Assembly (NCBI RefSeq): GCF_900249755.1
Contig: NZ_LT976853.1
Coordinates: 1,085,091-1,149,090 of the forward strand
Direction: 5' to 3'
Source: Cupriavidus taiwanensis
GTDB lineage: Bacteria > Pseudomonadota > Gammaproteobacteria > Burkholderiales > Burkholderiaceae
DNA: 64,000 bases
Part shown: piece by piece, positions 37,622 through 48,492 of the stretch
Layout: every line of letters begins with the position of its first letter
Numbering within the stretch: position 1 is the first letter of the stretch
Program-made: the position numbers and the translations under genes
The notes under the pieces: model-generated
Database searches by the model: none
What the model was told of the DNA's origin: nothing
The model's input: only the letters and a program-made list of their open reading frames with translations

Positions 37622-37706
37622 AGTGAGGAAGCTGGATTGTACCCGGTTGGACGCAAGCTGTCTTGGGGAGTTCCAGGCCGGGCCCGTTGTTACTGCCGAC
37701 GCACTT

Positions 37707-38381
37707 TCAGGCAATCGCCGCGGGCACCAGCAGCGGGATCAGCTCCGCGGGGTGGCGGATCAGGTGATCCGCGCCCCAGGCCTCGGGCGGGTCGCCATCG
37801 CCGCAGTAGCCATAGGCGGCGGTCACGGTGATCATGCCGGCGGCCTTGCCGGCCTGGATGTCGCGCAGGTCGTCGCCCACATAGACGCAGCGGCGCGGGT
37901 CGACGCCGGCGCTGGCGGCGGCATGCAGCAGCGGGGCAGGGTGCGGCTTGGCGTGCGGCGTGGTATCGCCGCTGACCACGGCGCTGGCGCGCGGAGTCAG
38001 CCCGATCGCGGCGACCAGCGGCACCGTGAAGCGCGCGATCTTGTTCGTCACGATGCCCCACGGGATGCCCGCCGCCTCGAGTGCGGCCAGCACCTGCGGC
38101 ATGCCGTCGAACAGGCGGGTGTGCACCGCGATGTCGGCTTCGTAGTAGTCCAGGAAGATATCGCGCAGCGCCGCGAATTCCGCATCTTCCGGACGCAGGC
38201 CGAAGGCCGCGCCCAGCAATCCGCGTGCGCCATGCGAGGCCACGGGGCGCAGCTTGTCATAGGCCACGGCCGGGCGGCCGCGTTCGACCACCAGCCGGTT
38301 CGCCGCGGCAGCGAGGTCCGGGGCGGTGTCGGCCAGTGTGCCGTCGAGGTCGAAGAAGACGCCTGCAATCCCCGCGCTCAT
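37707..38381 (-). CDS. gph: Phosphoglycolate phosphatase (HAD family)
   Basis: A 224-residue HAD hydrolase that removes phosphate from 2-phosphoglycolate made by Rubisco or by DNA repair. HAD motif I is [14 protein letters not shown] (residues 9-22), motif II lies in GIVTNK, and motifs III/IV include KPHPAPLL and [12 protein letters not shown]. The start overlaps the ubiG stop (ATGA), so the two are translated together. Related HAD enzymes can have broader substrates, but ubiG-gph linkage supports Gph. Confidence 0.9.
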   Translation of the reverse strand: MSAGIAGVFFDLDGTLADTAPDLAAAANRLVVERGRPAVAYDKLRPVASHGARGLLGAAFGLRPEDAEFAALRDIFLDYYEADIAVHTRLFDGMPQVLAALEAAGIPWGIVTNKIARFTVPLVAAIGLTPRASAVVSGDTTPHAKPHPAPLLHAAASAGVDPRRCVYVGDDLRDIQAGKAAGMITVTAAYGYCGDGDPPEAWGADHLIRHPAELIPLLVPAAIA

Positions 38382-39136
38382 GCCGCCACCCGGCGGAACG
38401 CCATCAGGTAATTCACGTCCGTGTCGCGGCCCAGCGTATAGACCTGCGACAGCGGGTTGTAGGTCATGCCGCGCATCTCGACCAGGTCCAGGCCGGCCTG
38501 GCGCGCGAAGCGCGCGAGCTCGGAGGGCGTGATGAACTTATCGTAGTCGTGGGTGCCGCGCGGCAGCATGTTCAGCACATATTCCGCGCCAACGATCGCC
38601 AGCAGGTACGCCTTCAGATTCCGGTTGATGGTCGAGAAGAACACATGGCCACCCGGCCTGACCAGCGTGGCGCACGCCTGCACGATCGAAGCCGGATCCG
38701 GCACGTGTTCCAGCATTTCCATGCAAGTCACCACATCCACGCTGGCCGGCTCGCGCGCGGCCAGCGCTTCGGCGGCGATCTCCTCGTAGGTCACGGCAAC
38801 GCCGGACTCCAGGCTGTGCAGGTCGGCCACCTTCAGCGCCTTGCTGGAGAGATCGATGCCGCGGACGGTGGCACCGAGACGCGCCATGCTTTCGGACAGG
38901 ATGCCGCCGCCGCAGCCCACGTCGACCACGCGCTTGCCCGCCAGCCCGGCGATGCCATCGATCCAGCCCAGGCGCAGCGGGTTCAGCTCATGCAGCGGCT
39001 TGAACTCGCTCTGCGGATCCCACCAGCGGTGGGCCAGTTCGCTGAATTTATCGATTTCCTTGGGGTCGGCATTCCGGCGCGGCGGATGCTGGCTGGCGGC
39101 GTCGGTTGCGGGGAGGGTTTGCGATTGCAACGTCAT
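38378..39136 (-). CDS. ubiG: Ubiquinone biosynthesis O-methyltransferase
   Basis: A 252-residue S-adenosylmethionine enzyme that carries out both O-methylations in ubiquinone synthesis. The SAM motif [19 protein letters not shown] lies near residue 70, with post-motifs [15 protein letters not shown] and [43 protein letters not shown] is the typical UbiG N-terminus. [10 protein letters not shown] at 39136 is the chosen start; a longer frame runs through the ompA terminator and is not plausible. It forms a unit with gph. Confidence 0.95.
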   Translation of the reverse strand: MTLQSQTLPATDAASQHPPRRNADPKEIDKFSELAHRWWDPQSEFKPLHELNPLRLGWIDGIAGLAGKRVVDVGCGGGILSESMARLGATVRGIDLSSKALKVADLHSLESGVAVTYEEIAAEALAAREPASVDVVTCMEMLEHVPDPASIVQACATLVRPGGHVFFSTINRNLKAYLLAIVGAEYVLNMLPRGTHDYDKFITPSELARFARQAGLDLVEMRGMTYNPLSQVYTLGRDTDVNYLMAFRRVAA

Positions 39137-39202
39137 CGTATGCGGGGCCGGCGGCGCTGGCCGCGGCGGGTGATGGAAGGGGACAGTCCGGGCAACTGTA
39201 CC

Positions 39203-39230
39203 AAAAAAAAAGCCCAGCTTGCGCTGGGCT
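39203..39230 (-). terminator. Intrinsic terminator of ompA
   Basis: On the minus strand AGCCCAGC (39230-39223) pairs with GCTGGGCT (39218-39211) around a GCAA loop, followed by eight T. It separates ompA from ubiG. Confidence 0.9.
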
Positions 39231-39252
39231 CTTTGGATCGGAAGGGTTCCGA

Positions 39253-39906
39253 TTAACGTGCGCTGCGGGTGCCGACCACTTCGACTTCCACGCGGCGGTT
39301 CGGCTGCTGGCAGGCGATCTGCGACTTGCGGTTGCCCTTGCACGACTTCGGATCAACCTTCAGCTGGCGCTTGCCCTTGCCTTCGGTGTAGACGCGGTTG
39401 GCTTCAACGCCCTTGCTCACCAGGTAAGCCTTGACCGATTCAGCGCGGCGGATCGACAGGCGATCGTTGTACTTGTCCGAGCCGAACGAGTCGGTGTGGC
39501 CCACTGCGATGATGACTTCCAGCGTGATGCCTTGCAGCTTCGAGACCAGGTCGTCCAGCTTGGCCTTGCCTTCGGGCTTCAGCACAGCCTTGTCGAAGTC
39601 GAACAGGGTGTCAGCAGCGAAAGTGACCTTCTCGCTCGAAACCACCGGAGGAGCCACCGGAGCCGGTGCCGGAGCCGCTACGGCCGGGGCCAGGGCGCCG
39701 TCGCACAGCGCGTTGGCCGTGGCCGGGGTCCAGGAGCTGTCGCGCCAGCAGAGCTCGTTCGTGCCATTCTTCCACACGTACTCGCTCGTACCGTTGCCCC
39801 AGTTGTCGTTCACTGCCTTCTTTTCATAAGGGACGGACTGAGCTTGAGCGGATGCAGCCATTACTGCGGTAGCTGCAACGAGCGCGAGCTTGGCAAATTT
39901 TTTCAT
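39253..39906 (-). CDS. ompA: OmpA family outer-membrane protein
   Basis: A 217-residue protein. A signal peptide (1-22, AASAQAQ) is followed by a short unique domain with two cysteines, a Pro/Ala linker ([11 protein letters not shown], about 77-88) and an OmpA C-terminal peptidoglycan-binding domain (about 95-215) with [21 protein letters not shown] and [29 protein letters not shown]. It lacks the 8-stranded barrel of E. coli OmpA, so it is a small peptidoglycan-linking type. AGGAG is well placed before the ATG. Codon use is strongly biased (many CTG, GCC, AAG), fitting high expression. Confidence 0.93.
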   Translation of the reverse strand: MKKFAKLALVAATAVMAASAQAQSVPYEKKAVNDNWGNGTSEYVWKNGTNELCWRDSSWTPATANALCDGALAPAVAAPAPAPVAPPVVSSEKVTFAADTLFDFDKAVLKPEGKAKLDDLVSKLQGITLEVIIAVGHTDSFGSDKYNDRLSIRRAESVKAYLVSKGVEANRVYTEGKGKRQLKVDPKSCKGNRKSQIACQQPNRRVEVEVVGTRSAR

Positions 39907-39981
39907 ATTTCTCCTCTCAGGATGAGATCACCGCAGGGTTACTGCGAGCAAATGGACGAAAACAAGTCATACATTCTTCGG

Positions 39982-39990
39982 AGTATAACA
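39982..39990 (-). promoter_or_regulatory. Extended -10 promoter of ompA
   Basis: The minus strand reads TGTTATACT, matching TGnTATAmT. Transcription from about 39975 would give a 69-base leader. It lies in the 434-base ompA-gyrA gap, which otherwise holds only the gyrA promoter region. Confidence 0.55.
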
Positions 39991-40242
39991 TTCTCGATGT
40001 GGCGGATGCTCCACTTCGAACAATGTCTGGCTCTTCGCTGGGGAATTGTGCCACAAGGGTCGTTTCCTAAGAAGTAAATATATTCGATTCGCCGCATGGG
40101 TTTTGGGCCTGTGGTGTTTGTGCAACATGGGTCTTGTGTCGCCCGCAAAGCCTTGTGGCATCAGGGATTCCGGGTTTCAGCGCGGGTCTGCGAGGGGCGC
40201 TGCGGGGCCTGTCCGGAGAGCCGCGGGCAGGGGGTGCCGGCA

Positions 40243-40251
40243 TGTTAGAAT
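40243..40251 (+). promoter_or_regulatory. Extended -10 promoter of gyrA
   Basis: TGTTAGAAT fits TGnTANAAT and is followed by GGCA. The expected leader is about 83 bases. Confidence 0.5.
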
Positions 40252-40340
40252 GGCACGTTGCCCAGCCGTCAGGCGCCCACCGGCGCCGCGTGCCAAAGGG
40301 CCTTTCATTCGCTTAAACCTGCCGCATAAACCACGCCGCA

Positions 40341-43028
40341 ATGGATCCATTCGCAAAAGAAACCCTTCCGGTCTCCCTAGAAGAGGAAATGCGCCGCTCC
40401 TACCTCGATTACGCCATGAGCGTGATCGTCGGGCGCGCGCTTCCCGATGTCCGGGACGGCCTGAAACCGGTGCACCGGCGCGTGCTGTTTGCGATGCACG
40501 AGCTCAATAACGACTGGAACCGCGCCTACAAGAAGTCGGCCCGTATCGTCGGCGATGTGATTGGTAAGTACCATCCGCACGGCGATACGGCGGTCTACGA
40601 CACCATCGTGCGCATGGCGCAGGACTTCTCGCTGCGCTACATGCTGGTCGACGGCCAGGGGAATTTCGGTTCGGTGGACGGTGATAACGCCGCGGCCATG
40701 CGTTATACCGAAATCCGCCTGTCGAAAATCGCGCACGAGATGCTGCATGACATCGACAAGGAAACCGTCGATTTCGACAGCAACTACGACGGCTCCGAAA
40801 AAGAGCCCTCGATTCTCCCGGCGCGTATTCCCAATCTGCTAATCAATGGTTCGTCGGGTATTGCGGTGGGCATGGCCACCAATATCCCGCCGCATAACCT
40901 GAATGAAATCATCGACGGCTGTCTGCACCTGCTGCGCAACCCGCAGGCGACCGTGGATGAGCTGATTGAATTGATTCCGGCTCCGGATTTTCCGACCGCC
41001 GGCATTATCTATGGCATCCAGGGCGTTCGCGAAGGCTACCGCACCGGCCGCGGCCGCGTGGTGATGCGCGCGAAGACGCACTTCGAGGATATCGACCGCG
41101 GCCAGCGCCAGGCCATCATCGTCGACGAGCTGCCCTACCAGGTCAACAAGCGCACCCTGCTCGAGCGCATCGCCGAGCTGGTCACCGAAAAGAAGATCGA
41201 AGGCATCTCGGACATCCGCGACGAGTCGGACAAGTCCGGCATGCGGGTGGTGATCGAGCTCAAGCGCAACGAGGTGCCCGAGGTCGTCCTCAACAACCTA
41301 TATAAGAACACCCAGCTGCAGGACACCTTCGGCATGAACATGGTGGCGCTGGTCGACCGCCAGCCACGCCTGCTGAACCTGCGCCAGATGCTCGAGTACT
41401 TCCTGGCGCACCGCCGCGAGGTTGTCACCCGCCGCACCGTGTTCGAGCTGCGCAAGGCGCGCGAGCGCGGCCATGTGCTGGAAGGCCTGGCGGTGGCGCT
41501 GGCCAATATTGATGAGTTCATTGCCATCATCAAGGCCGCGCCGACGCCGCCGATCGCCAAGCAGGAACTGATGGGCAAGGCGTGGGATTCCGCCCTGGTC
41601 CGCGAAATGCTGGCGCGTGCCGAAGGCGAAACCCCTGGCGGGCGCGCATCGTACCGGCCGGACGGGCTGCCGGCGGTATTCGGCATGCAGGCCGATGGCC
41701 TGTACCGGCTGTCTGACGGTCAGGCGCAGGAAATCCTGCAAATGCGCCTGCAACGCCTCACCGGGCTCGAACAGGACAAGATCGTCCAGGAATATCGCGA
41801 CATCATGGCGGAAATCGCCGACCTGCTCGACATCCTGGCGCGTCCGGAACGCATAACCACCATCATCGTCGACGAACTGACCGCGATCCGCGCCGAATTT
41901 GGCGATGAGCGCCGTTCGCAGATCGAGCTGAACGCGACCGAACTCGATACGGAGGACCTGATCACCCCGCAGGACATGGTGGTCACGCTGTCGCACAGCG
42001 GCTATATGAAGAGCCAGCCGATCTCCGAATACCGGGCCCAGAAGCGCGGCGGCCGGGGCAAGCAGGCGGCGGCGACCAAGGAAGACGACTGGATCGACAC
42101 GCTGTTCGTGGCCAATACCCACGACTACATCCTGTGCTTCTCCAACCGCGGCCGGCTCTACTGGCTGAAGGTCTACGAGGTGCCGCAGGGCTCGCGCAAC
42201 TCGCGCGGCCGCCCGATCGTCAACATGTTCCCGCTGTCGGAAGGCGAGAAGATCAACGTCATCCTGCCGGTGCGGCAGTTCGACGCCGAGCACTTCATCT
42301 TCATGACCACCGCGCGCGGCACGGTCAAGAAGACGGCGCTGACGGAATTCTCCAACCCGCGCAAGGCGGGCATCATCGCGGTCGACCTCGACGAGGGCGA
42401 TTACCTGATCGGTGCCGCGGTGACCGACGGACAGCACGACGTGATGCTGTTCTCCGACGCCGGCAAGGCCGTGCGCTTCGACGAGAACGATGTGCGACCG
42501 ATGGGCCGCCAGGCGCGCGGCGTGCGCGGCATGAACCTGGAAGACGGGCAGGCCGTGATCGCCATGCTGGTGGCGCCTGCGGAGACCGCCGAAGAGACGG
42601 CGGATGCCGGCGTGCGCGGCAGCGTGCTGACCGCGACCGAGAACGGCTACGGCAAGCGCACCCCGATCGCCGAGTACACTCGACATGGCCGTGGCACCAA
42701 GGGCATGATTGCGATCCAGACGAGCGAGCGCAACGGCCGTGTGGTGGCTGCCGCACTGGTGTCGCCGGAAGACGAAATCATGCTGATCACCACCGGCGGC
42801 GTGCTGATCCGTACGCGCGTGGCCGAGATCCGCGAGATGGGCCGCGCCACGCAGGGCGTCACGCTGATCAACGTCGATGAAGGCACCAAGCTGTCGGGGC
42901 TGCAGCGCATCGTGGAAAGCGATGCCGACAACGGCGGCAATGGCGAAGAGCCGGACGAGGCCGAGGGTGCCGAAGGTGCTGAAGGTGCCGAGGGCGCCGC
43001 CGGTGCGGATGCCGACGCGAAGCCGTAA
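40341..43028 (+). CDS. gyrA: DNA gyrase subunit A
   Basis: An 895-residue subunit of gyrase, which introduces negative supercoils. The catalytic tyrosine is Tyr122 in AMRYTEIRL. The quinolone-determining region has Thr83 and Asp87 in [11 protein letters not shown], the usual wild-type pair where E. coli has Ser83. The C-terminal beta-pinwheel includes the GyrA box QKRGGRGKQ. The protein ends in a low-complexity acidic tail with [18 protein letters not shown], longer than in many relatives and encoded by near-repeats. It opens the gyrA-serC-pheA-hisC-tyrA-aroA cluster. Confidence 0.98.
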   Translation: MDPFAKETLPVSLEEEMRRSYLDYAMSVIVGRALPDVRDGLKPVHRRVLFAMHELNNDWNRAYKKSARIVGDVIGKYHPHGDTAVYDTIVRMAQDFSLRYMLVDGQGNFGSVDGDNAAAMRYTEIRLSKIAHEMLHDIDKETVDFDSNYDGSEKEPSILPARIPNLLINGSSGIAVGMATNIPPHNLNEIIDGCLHLLRNPQATVDELIELIPAPDFPTAGIIYGIQGVREGYRTGRGRVVMRAKTHFEDIDRGQRQAIIVDELPYQVNKRTLLERIAELVTEKKIEGISDIRDESDKSGMRVVIELKRNEVPEVVLNNLYKNTQLQDTFGMNMVALVDRQPRLLNLRQMLEYFLAHRREVVTRRTVFELRKARERGHVLEGLAVALANIDEFIAIIKAAPTPPIAKQELMGKAWDSALVREMLARAEGETPGGRASYRPDGLPAVFGMQADGLYRLSDGQAQEILQMRLQRLTGLEQDKIVQEYRDIMAEIADLLDILARPERITTIIVDELTAIRAEFGDERRSQIELNATELDTEDLITPQDMVVTLSHSGYMKSQPISEYRAQKRGGRGKQAAATKEDDWIDTLFVANTHDYILCFSNRGRLYWLKVYEVPQGSRNSRGRPIVNMFPLSEGEKINVILPVRQFDAEHFIFMTTARGTVKKTALTEFSNPRKAGIIAVDLDEGDYLIGAAVTDGQHDVMLFSDAGKAVRFDENDVRPMGRQARGVRGMNLEDGQAVIAMLVAPAETAEETADAGVRGSVLTATENGYGKRTPIAEYTRHGRGTKGMIAIQTSERNGRVVAAALVSPEDEIMLITTGGVLIRTRVAEIREMGRATQGVTLINVDEGTKLSGLQRIVESDADNGGNGEEPDEAEGAEGAEGAEGAAGADADAKP

Positions 43029-43041
43029 GACCAAACGTAAG

Positions 43042-43053
43042 TTGTTGCAACAA
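43042..43053. promoter_or_regulatory. Perfect 12-bp palindrome after gyrA
   Basis: TTGTTGCAACAA lies 14 bases after the gyrA stop and 70 bases before the DUF2059 gene. It is too short for a terminator and has no T run, so a protein-binding site is possible. Confidence 0.3.
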
Positions 43054-43122
43054 TAGGACGCCAGCCGGAACTCGCCCCGCGGCTGTCCGGACTAAAACGG
43101 ACGTATTTACCAGGGAGTCACA

Positions 43123-43686
43123 ATGCTCAAAACCTATCGACGTATCGCTGTTCTGGCTGCTTTCGTTCCGACCTTCATGATGGCGCAGCATGCCCACGCC
43201 CAGGATGCGGAAAAGACGGCGGCGATCAAGGAACTGCTTTCCGTCATGCAGGCAGACCAGGCTGTAAAGGGCCAGGCAGAGAACTGGCAGCAGGGCGCCA
43301 AGCAGGAAGCGCCGCTGGTCCTCGAGCAGGTGCTGGTCGAAAACAAGACCCTGAACGACAAGCAGAAGCAGGCCGCCGTTGAAAAGCTGAAGAAGAACGG
43401 CGCGGTCCAGCGCATCGTGGATGGCGCCGGCACGGCGTTCACCACCGACGGCTTCCGCAAGGACGCCATCCAGGCGCACTATGATGCCTTCGGCAAGTAC
43501 TACACCACGCAGGAACTGAAGGATCTGACCACCTTCCTGAAGTCGCCGACCGGCCAGAAGTTCATGGCCAACCAGGGCAAGGCCACGCAGGAGATCTGGG
43601 GCTCGATGATGCAGAAGTACGGCCCGCAGGTCGGCAAGTCGATGCGCGACGCCGCAGAAAAGGAAATCACCGCCGCTTCGAAGTGA
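43123..43686 (+). CDS. DUF2059 domain periplasmic protein
   Basis: A 187-residue exported protein of unknown function. A signal peptide (1-26, MMAQHAHAQ) is followed by an all-helical DUF2059 domain: KTAAIKELLSVMQADQAVKGQ at the start and YYTTQELKDLTTFLKSPTGQKFM near residue 130, the family core. GGGAGTCACA precedes the ATG. The gene is between gyrA and serC, a location conserved in this family of bacteria. No enzyme motif is visible. Confidence 0.88.
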   Translation: MLKTYRRIAVLAAFVPTFMMAQHAHAQDAEKTAAIKELLSVMQADQAVKGQAENWQQGAKQEAPLVLEQVLVENKTLNDKQKQAAVEKLKKNGAVQRIVDGAGTAFTTDGFRKDAIQAHYDAFGKYYTTQELKDLTTFLKSPTGQKFMANQGKATQEIWGSMMQKYGPQVGKSMRDAAEKEITAASK

Positions 43687-43795
43687 TGCCGGCGTGATCC
43701 GCAACGGATCCGCCGCCGCCCGTCCGATGACGTGCTGTCGGGCGCGGCCGCCTGGGGGCTGACCCCCGGGCGCCCAACGGGGCGCGGGTTTGAGG

Positions 43796-43801
43796 GATAA
43801 T
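43796..43801 (+). promoter_or_regulatory. Putative -10 box for serC
   Basis: GATAAT is followed by GGCT, giving a leader of about 40 bases to the serC start at 43848. Confidence 0.35.
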
Positions 43802-43847
43802 GGCTGCTTGGGTAACACCGGCAGCCATTTTTCCATTCCCCCGTCTC

Positions 43848-45005
43848 ATGAACGATCCCCAGAATCCCGCTCTTGCCGGCATGATGCAGCGTGCATTGGC
43901 CGAACGCGTCTACAACTTCTCGCCCGGCCCGGCAGCGCTGCCTGCCGAAGTGCTGCAACAGGCTGCCGAGGAGATGTTGTCCTGGCGCGGGACCGGGGTG
44001 TCGGTGATGGAGATGAGCCACCGCAGCCGCGAGTTCGAGGGCATCCAGGCCCAGGCCATCGCCGACCTGCGCGAGTTGCTGCATATTCCCGCCAACTACC
44101 GCGTACTGTTCCTGCAGGGTGGCGCCATCGGCGAAAACGGCATCGTGCCGCTGAACCTGATGCGCCTGCGCCATGCCGACGCACCCAAGGCCGATTTCGT
44201 CGTCACCGGCACCTGGTCGGTCAAGACCGAGCAGGAGGCGCGCCGCTACGGCACGGTCAATATCGCGGCGACCAGCGAGGCGCAGAAGTACCACCGCATT
44301 CCTGACGTGGCCGACTGGAAGCTGTCGGACGATGCCAGCTACGTCCACCTGTGCACCAACGAGACCATCGTCGGCGTCGAGTTCCAGCAGATTCCCGATA
44401 TCGGCCAGGTCAAGGGCGAGCGCGTCGTGGTGGCGGATGCTTCCAGCCATATCCTGTCACGGTCGATCGACTGGTCGCGCGTGCAGGTGGTCTACGGCGG
44501 CGCGCAGAAGAACATCGGACCGGCCGGCGTCACCATCGTGATCGTGCGCGAGGACCTGATCGGCCATGCCCACCCGCTGTGCCCGTCGGCATTCAACTGG
44601 CGCCTCGTGGCCGAGCACAACTCGATGTACAACACGCCGCCGACTTATGCGATCTATATCGCCGGCCTGGTGTTCCAGTGGCTCAAGCGCCAGGGCGGCG
44701 TGCCCGCGATCGAACAGCGCAATATCGCCAAGGCGTCGGCGCTGTACGACTACCTCGACCAGAGCGATTTCTATCGCAACGAGATCCACCCCAGCTGCCG
44801 TTCGCGCATGAACGTGCCGTTCTTCCTCGGCGACGAATCGCGCAACGAGGCCTTCCTGCAGCAGGCGCGCGCCAACGGCCTGGTGCAGCTGAAGGGGCAC
44901 AAGACCGTGGGCGGCATGCGCGCCAGCATCTACAACGCCATGCCGCTGGAAGGCGTGATGGCGCTGATCGAGTTCATGCGCGAGTTCGAGCGGACCTCCG
45001 CCTGA
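43848..45005 (+). CDS. serC: Phosphoserine aminotransferase
   Basis: A 385-residue PLP enzyme that makes 3-phosphoserine (and takes part in pyridoxal phosphate synthesis). [25 protein letters not shown] is the family N-terminus and the PLP lysine lies in [30 protein letters not shown] at 43848 is used; an in-frame ATG at 43800 is inside the promoter and unlikely. The N-terminus is about 20 residues longer than in E. coli. A good ribosome site is not seen. pheA follows after 108 bases. Confidence 0.95.
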   Translation: MNDPQNPALAGMMQRALAERVYNFSPGPAALPAEVLQQAAEEMLSWRGTGVSVMEMSHRSREFEGIQAQAIADLRELLHIPANYRVLFLQGGAIGENGIVPLNLMRLRHADAPKADFVVTGTWSVKTEQEARRYGTVNIAATSEAQKYHRIPDVADWKLSDDASYVHLCTNETIVGVEFQQIPDIGQVKGERVVVADASSHILSRSIDWSRVQVVYGGAQKNIGPAGVTIVIVREDLIGHAHPLCPSAFNWRLVAEHNSMYNTPPTYAIYIAGLVFQWLKRQGGVPAIEQRNIAKASALYDYLDQSDFYRNEIHPSCRSRMNVPFFLGDESRNEAFLQQARANGLVQLKGHKTVGGMRASIYNAMPLEGVMALIEFMREFERTSA

Positions 45006-45113
45006 CGCGCATTCCCGCTCGCGGGCCAGCGCATGCCAGGCACGGCATGCATGGGCCCGCGCGGGCAGTTTTTCCCGGCCGCCACGCCCGGCGGCCCACC
45101 GGATCGATACAAC

Positions 45114-46277
45114 ATGACAAGCCAAGACCGCACCCCCGCGCGCGAGGAGACGCCGCCCAATGCGCCGCAGAACGGCGACAGCCACCTCAGTGATGCCGAG
45201 CGCAAGCTGTCGGTCGAGCTGGGCCCGCTGCGCGAGCAGATCGATACCGTCGACCGCGAGCTGCTGGCGATGCTGAACCGCCGCGCCAAGCTGGCGCTCG
45301 AAGTGGGCGAGGTCAAGAAGAAGTACGGCGCGCCGGTGTTCCGTCCGGAACGCGAGCTGCAGGTCATCCGCAAGGTGCAGGGCGCCAACCCGGGCCCGCT
45401 GCTGGGCGAAAGCGTGGCGGCCATCTGGCGCGAGGTGATGTCCGCCTGCCGCGGGCTGGAGAAACCGCTGGAAGTGGCGTTCCTGGGCCCGGCCGGCACG
45501 TTCTCGGAGCAGGCGCTGTACGCGCATTTCGGCCATGAAGTGTCGGGCGTGCCTTGCCCCAGCATCGACGAGGTGTTCCGCGCGGTCGAGGCGGGCACGG
45601 TCGAATACGGCGTGGTGCCGGTCGAGAATTCCACCGAGGGCGCGGTGTCGCGCACGCTGGACCTGTTCCTGCAGACCTCGCTGAAGATCAGCGGCGAGAT
45701 CGCGCTCAAGGTCCACCACAACCTGATGGCGTCGACGCCCGACATGAAGGGTGTCACCGTGGTGCGCGCGCACGCGCAGGCGCTGGCGCAGTGCCAGCAC
45801 TGGCTGACCGCCAACTATCCGCACCTCGAGCGCCAGGCGGTGTCGAGCAATGCCGAAGCGGCGCGCATGGCCAGCGAAGACCCGACGGTCGCCGCGATTG
45901 CCGCCGAGTCCGCCGCCAACCGCTATCACCTGCACCTGGTGCGCACGCATATCCAGGACGATCCGCACAACCGCACCCGCTTTGCCGTGATCGGCCGCTA
46001 CGAGACCGAGCCGTCGGGCAGCGACCAGACTTCGCTGATCCTGTCGGTGCCGAACAAGGCCGGCGCGGTGTACCAGTTGCTGGCGCCGCTGGCAGAGAAC
46101 GGCGTGTCGATGTGCCGCTTCGAGTCGCGCCCGGCGCGCAGCGGCGCGTGGGAATACTACTTCTACGTCGACGTGGAAGGGCACCAGCATGAGGCGGCGG
46201 TGGCGCGCGCGATCGAAGAGCTGCGCCGCAACGCCGCCTACCTGAAGGTGCTCGGCTCGTATCCGTCGAGCAAGTAA
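45114..46277 (+). CDS. pheA: Bifunctional chorismate mutase/prephenate dehydratase
   Basis: A 387-residue enzyme that turns chorismate into phenylpyruvate. The chorismate mutase domain is at about 42-120 (LGPLREQIDTVDRELLAMLNRRAKLALEVGEVKKKYG), prephenate dehydratase at about 122-300 (VAFLGPAGTFSEQAL, VVPVENSTEGAVSRTLDLF) and the phenylalanine-binding ACT domain at about 310-385 (ILSVPNKAGAVYQLLAPLAENGVSM, FESRPARSGAWEYYFYVD). The start MTSQDRTP at 45114 is chosen; 27 further in-frame residues upstream have no support. Phe feedback through the ACT domain is expected. Confidence 0.96.
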   Translation: MTSQDRTPAREETPPNAPQNGDSHLSDAERKLSVELGPLREQIDTVDRELLAMLNRRAKLALEVGEVKKKYGAPVFRPERELQVIRKVQGANPGPLLGESVAAIWREVMSACRGLEKPLEVAFLGPAGTFSEQALYAHFGHEVSGVPCPSIDEVFRAVEAGTVEYGVVPVENSTEGAVSRTLDLFLQTSLKISGEIALKVHHNLMASTPDMKGVTVVRAHAQALAQCQHWLTANYPHLERQAVSSNAEAARMASEDPTVAAIAAESAANRYHLHLVRTHIQDDPHNRTRFAVIGRYETEPSGSDQTSLILSVPNKAGAVYQLLAPLAENGVSMCRFESRPARSGAWEYYFYVDVEGHQHEAAVARAIEELRRNAAYLKVLGSYPSSK

Positions 46278-46305
46278 GGCAGCCGGACCAGCACAAGGAG
46301 ACGAG

Positions 46306-47436
46306 ATGGCAGAGCAGGGCAAGCAGGGCGGCGCCACGGTATTCGGGCCGGATTATGTGCGGGCGATTTCGCCATACGTGGCAGGCAAGCCGATTGCCGA
46401 AGTCGCGCGCGAGTTCGGCCTGGACGAGGCCGCCATCGTCAAGCTCGCGTCGAACGAGAATCCGCTGGGCATGCCGCAATCGGCGCGCAGTGCGGTGGCC
46501 GCGGCTGTCGCCGAGCTGGGCCGCTATCCCGATGCCAACGGCTTTGTGTTGAAGGGTGCGCTGTCGGCGCGTTTCGGCGTGCCCGCCGACTGGCTGACGC
46601 TGGGCAACGGCAGCAACGATATCCTGGAGCTGGCCGCGCATGCGCTGGTGGAGCCGGGCCAGTCGATCGTCTATGCCGAGTATTCGTTCGCGGTGTACGC
46701 GCTGGCCACGCAAGAGATTGGCGCACGCGCCATCGAAGTGCTCGCGCGCGACTACGGCCACGACCTCGACGCGATGGCCGCGGCGATCGCGCCCGATACG
46801 CGCCTGGTCTTTATCGCCAACCCCAACAACCCGACCGGCACCTTCCTGCCGGCGGCGCAGATCGAGGCCTTCCTGCAGCGGGTGCCGCGCGATGTGGTGG
46901 TGGTGCTGGACGAGGCCTACAACGAGTATCTCGACGCCGACCAGCAATACGATGCGATTGCCTGGGTGCGCCGCTACCCCAACCTGATGGTATCGCGCAC
47001 GTTTTCCAAAGCCTACGGCCTGGCGGGACTGCGCATCGGCTACGCGGTGGCGCAGCCGGAGCTGACCGACCTGCTGAACCGCATCCGCCAGCCGTTCAAC
47101 GTCAACAGCGTGGCGCAGGCCGCGGCCATCGCCGCGCTCGCCGATACGGATTTCCTGCGCCGCAGCGCGGAACTGAACCGCGACGGCAAGCGGCAACTGA
47201 CGCAGGCGTTCGACCGGCTCGGCCTGGAGTACGTGCCGTCGTCCGGCAACTTCGTGCTGGTGCGCGTGGGCGATGATGACGGCGCCGGCGCGCGCGTGAA
47301 CCTGGCATTGCTCAGGCAAGGCGTGATCGTGCGGCCGGTGGGCAACTACAACCTGCCGCGCTGGCTGCGCGTGACCATCGGCTTGCCGGAAGAAAACGCG
47401 GCCTTTATCGCGGCGCTGGAGCGGGCGCTGGCCTGA
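46306..47436 (+). CDS. hisC: Histidinol-phosphate aminotransferase (HisC)
   Basis: A 376-residue fold-type I PLP enzyme. SNENPLGMP, FIANPNNPTGTF, VVVLDEAYNEYL and the PLP lysine in SRTFSKAYGLAGLRIGYA are all present. AAGGAGACGAG precedes the ATG. Its place between pheA and tyrA suggests use in phenylalanine/tyrosine synthesis as well as, or instead of, histidine; HisC-type enzymes in such clusters often accept aromatic 2-oxo acids. Most other histidine genes are not in the window. Confidence 0.93.
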   Translation: MAEQGKQGGATVFGPDYVRAISPYVAGKPIAEVAREFGLDEAAIVKLASNENPLGMPQSARSAVAAAVAELGRYPDANGFVLKGALSARFGVPADWLTLGNGSNDILELAAHALVEPGQSIVYAEYSFAVYALATQEIGARAIEVLARDYGHDLDAMAAAIAPDTRLVFIANPNNPTGTFLPAAQIEAFLQRVPRDVVVVLDEAYNEYLDADQQYDAIAWVRRYPNLMVSRTFSKAYGLAGLRIGYAVAQPELTDLLNRIRQPFNVNSVAQAAAIAALADTDFLRRSAELNRDGKRQLTQAFDRLGLEYVPSSGNFVLVRVGDDDGAGARVNLALLRQGVIVRPVGNYNLPRWLRVTIGLPEENAAFIAALERALA

Positions 47437-47524
47437 GTCCGGCGGCTGCCAACACCGGTGGTTTTTGCCGCCCTTTGACTTACCTCGGTCTGAACCGAAC
47501 TACCGCCGCTTGCGGCCTGTGATT

Positions 47525-48421
47525 GTGAGTGCATTGCATTTTTCCCGTGTTGTCATTGTCGGCGTCGGCCTGATCGGCGGCTCGCTCGCGCTGGCGCTCA
47601 AGCGCGCCGGCGTGGTGGGCACGGTGGTCGGGGTCGGGCGCTCGGCCGCGTCGCTGCAGAAAGCGCTGGACCTGGGCGTGATCGACGAGGCCGCGACGCT
47701 GGCCGATGCCGCGCGCGGCGCCAGCGTGATCGTGCTGTGCGCGCCGGTGGCGCAGAACTTCGCCTTGCTGCACGCGCTGGAGCCGCACTTGCAGCCGGGC
47801 ACCATCGTCACCGATGCCGGTAGCACCAAGTCCGACGTGATCATCGCCGCCAAGACCGCGCTGGGCGACAAGGCCGCGCAGTTCGTGCCCGCGCACCCGA
47901 TCGCGGGGCGCGAACTCAACGGCGTCGAAGCGGCGCTGCCCGACCTGTATGCGGGCAGGAAGACCGTGCTGTGCCCGCTGCAGGAAAACGCGCGCGCCGA
48001 TGTGGCCGCCGTGCGCGCCATGTGGGAAAGCGCCGGCGCGGATTGCCACGTGATGTCGGCGGTGCAGCATGACGCGGTGTTCGCCGCGGTCAGCCATTTG
48101 CCGCACGTGCTGTCGTACGCGCTGGTGGCGCAGGTGGCCAATGCCGAGGACGCGGCGCTGAAGCTGGACTTTGCCGGCGGCGGCTTTCGCGACTTCACGC
48201 GGATCGCGGCGTCATCGCCGGAAATGTGGCGCGACATCTGCGTGGCCAACCGCGAGGCGCTGCTGCGCGAGCTGAATACTTACCAGTCGGTGCTGGCGCA
48301 CCTGAAGATGCTGATCGAGAAGGGCGACGGCGACGCGCTCGAGCGCATCTTCGCGCGTGCCAGCAAGACCCGGCTGGCCTGGGGCACCGAGCGTGCCGCG
48401 GGCAACCATATCGAACCCTGA
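47525..48421 (+). CDS. tyrA: Prephenate dehydrogenase
   Basis: A 298-residue NAD(P)-dependent enzyme of tyrosine synthesis. The nucleotide motif VVIVGVGLIGGSLALALKRAG lies at the N-terminus, followed by TDAGSTKSDVI and PAHPIAGRELNGVEAALPDLY. No chorismate mutase or ACT domain is attached, so feedback control may differ from the E. coli type. GTG at 47525 is taken as start; the frame extends to a TTG at 47465 without support. Its stop TGA is inside an 11-bp tandem repeat. Confidence 0.94.
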   Translation: MSALHFSRVVIVGVGLIGGSLALALKRAGVVGTVVGVGRSAASLQKALDLGVIDEAATLADAARGASVIVLCAPVAQNFALLHALEPHLQPGTIVTDAGSTKSDVIIAAKTALGDKAAQFVPAHPIAGRELNGVEAALPDLYAGRKTVLCPLQENARADVAAVRAMWESAGADCHVMSAVQHDAVFAAVSHLPHVLSYALVAQVANAEDAALKLDFAGGGFRDFTRIAASSPEMWRDICVANREALLRELNTYQSVLAHLKMLIEKGDGDALERIFARASKTRLAWGTERAAGNHIEP

Positions 48422-48442
48422 TCGAACCCTGATCGAACCCAG
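48410..48442. repeat. Three tandem 11-bp units crossing the tyrA stop codon
   Basis: ATCGAACCCTG is present at 48410-48420 and 48421-48431, with a third copy ATCGAACCCAG at 48432-48442. The tyrA TGA is at 48419-48421. Confidence 0.85.
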
Positions 48443-48492
48443 ATGGCTTCCGCCAATCGCCTGACCGCGGCGCCCCGGCGCCCACGACACCC

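Noticed and set aside
42940..43020. Repetitive GAG-GGT-GCC run at the 3' end of gyrA as a separate repeat element
   Set aside because: It is in-frame coding sequence for the acidic low-complexity GyrA tail.
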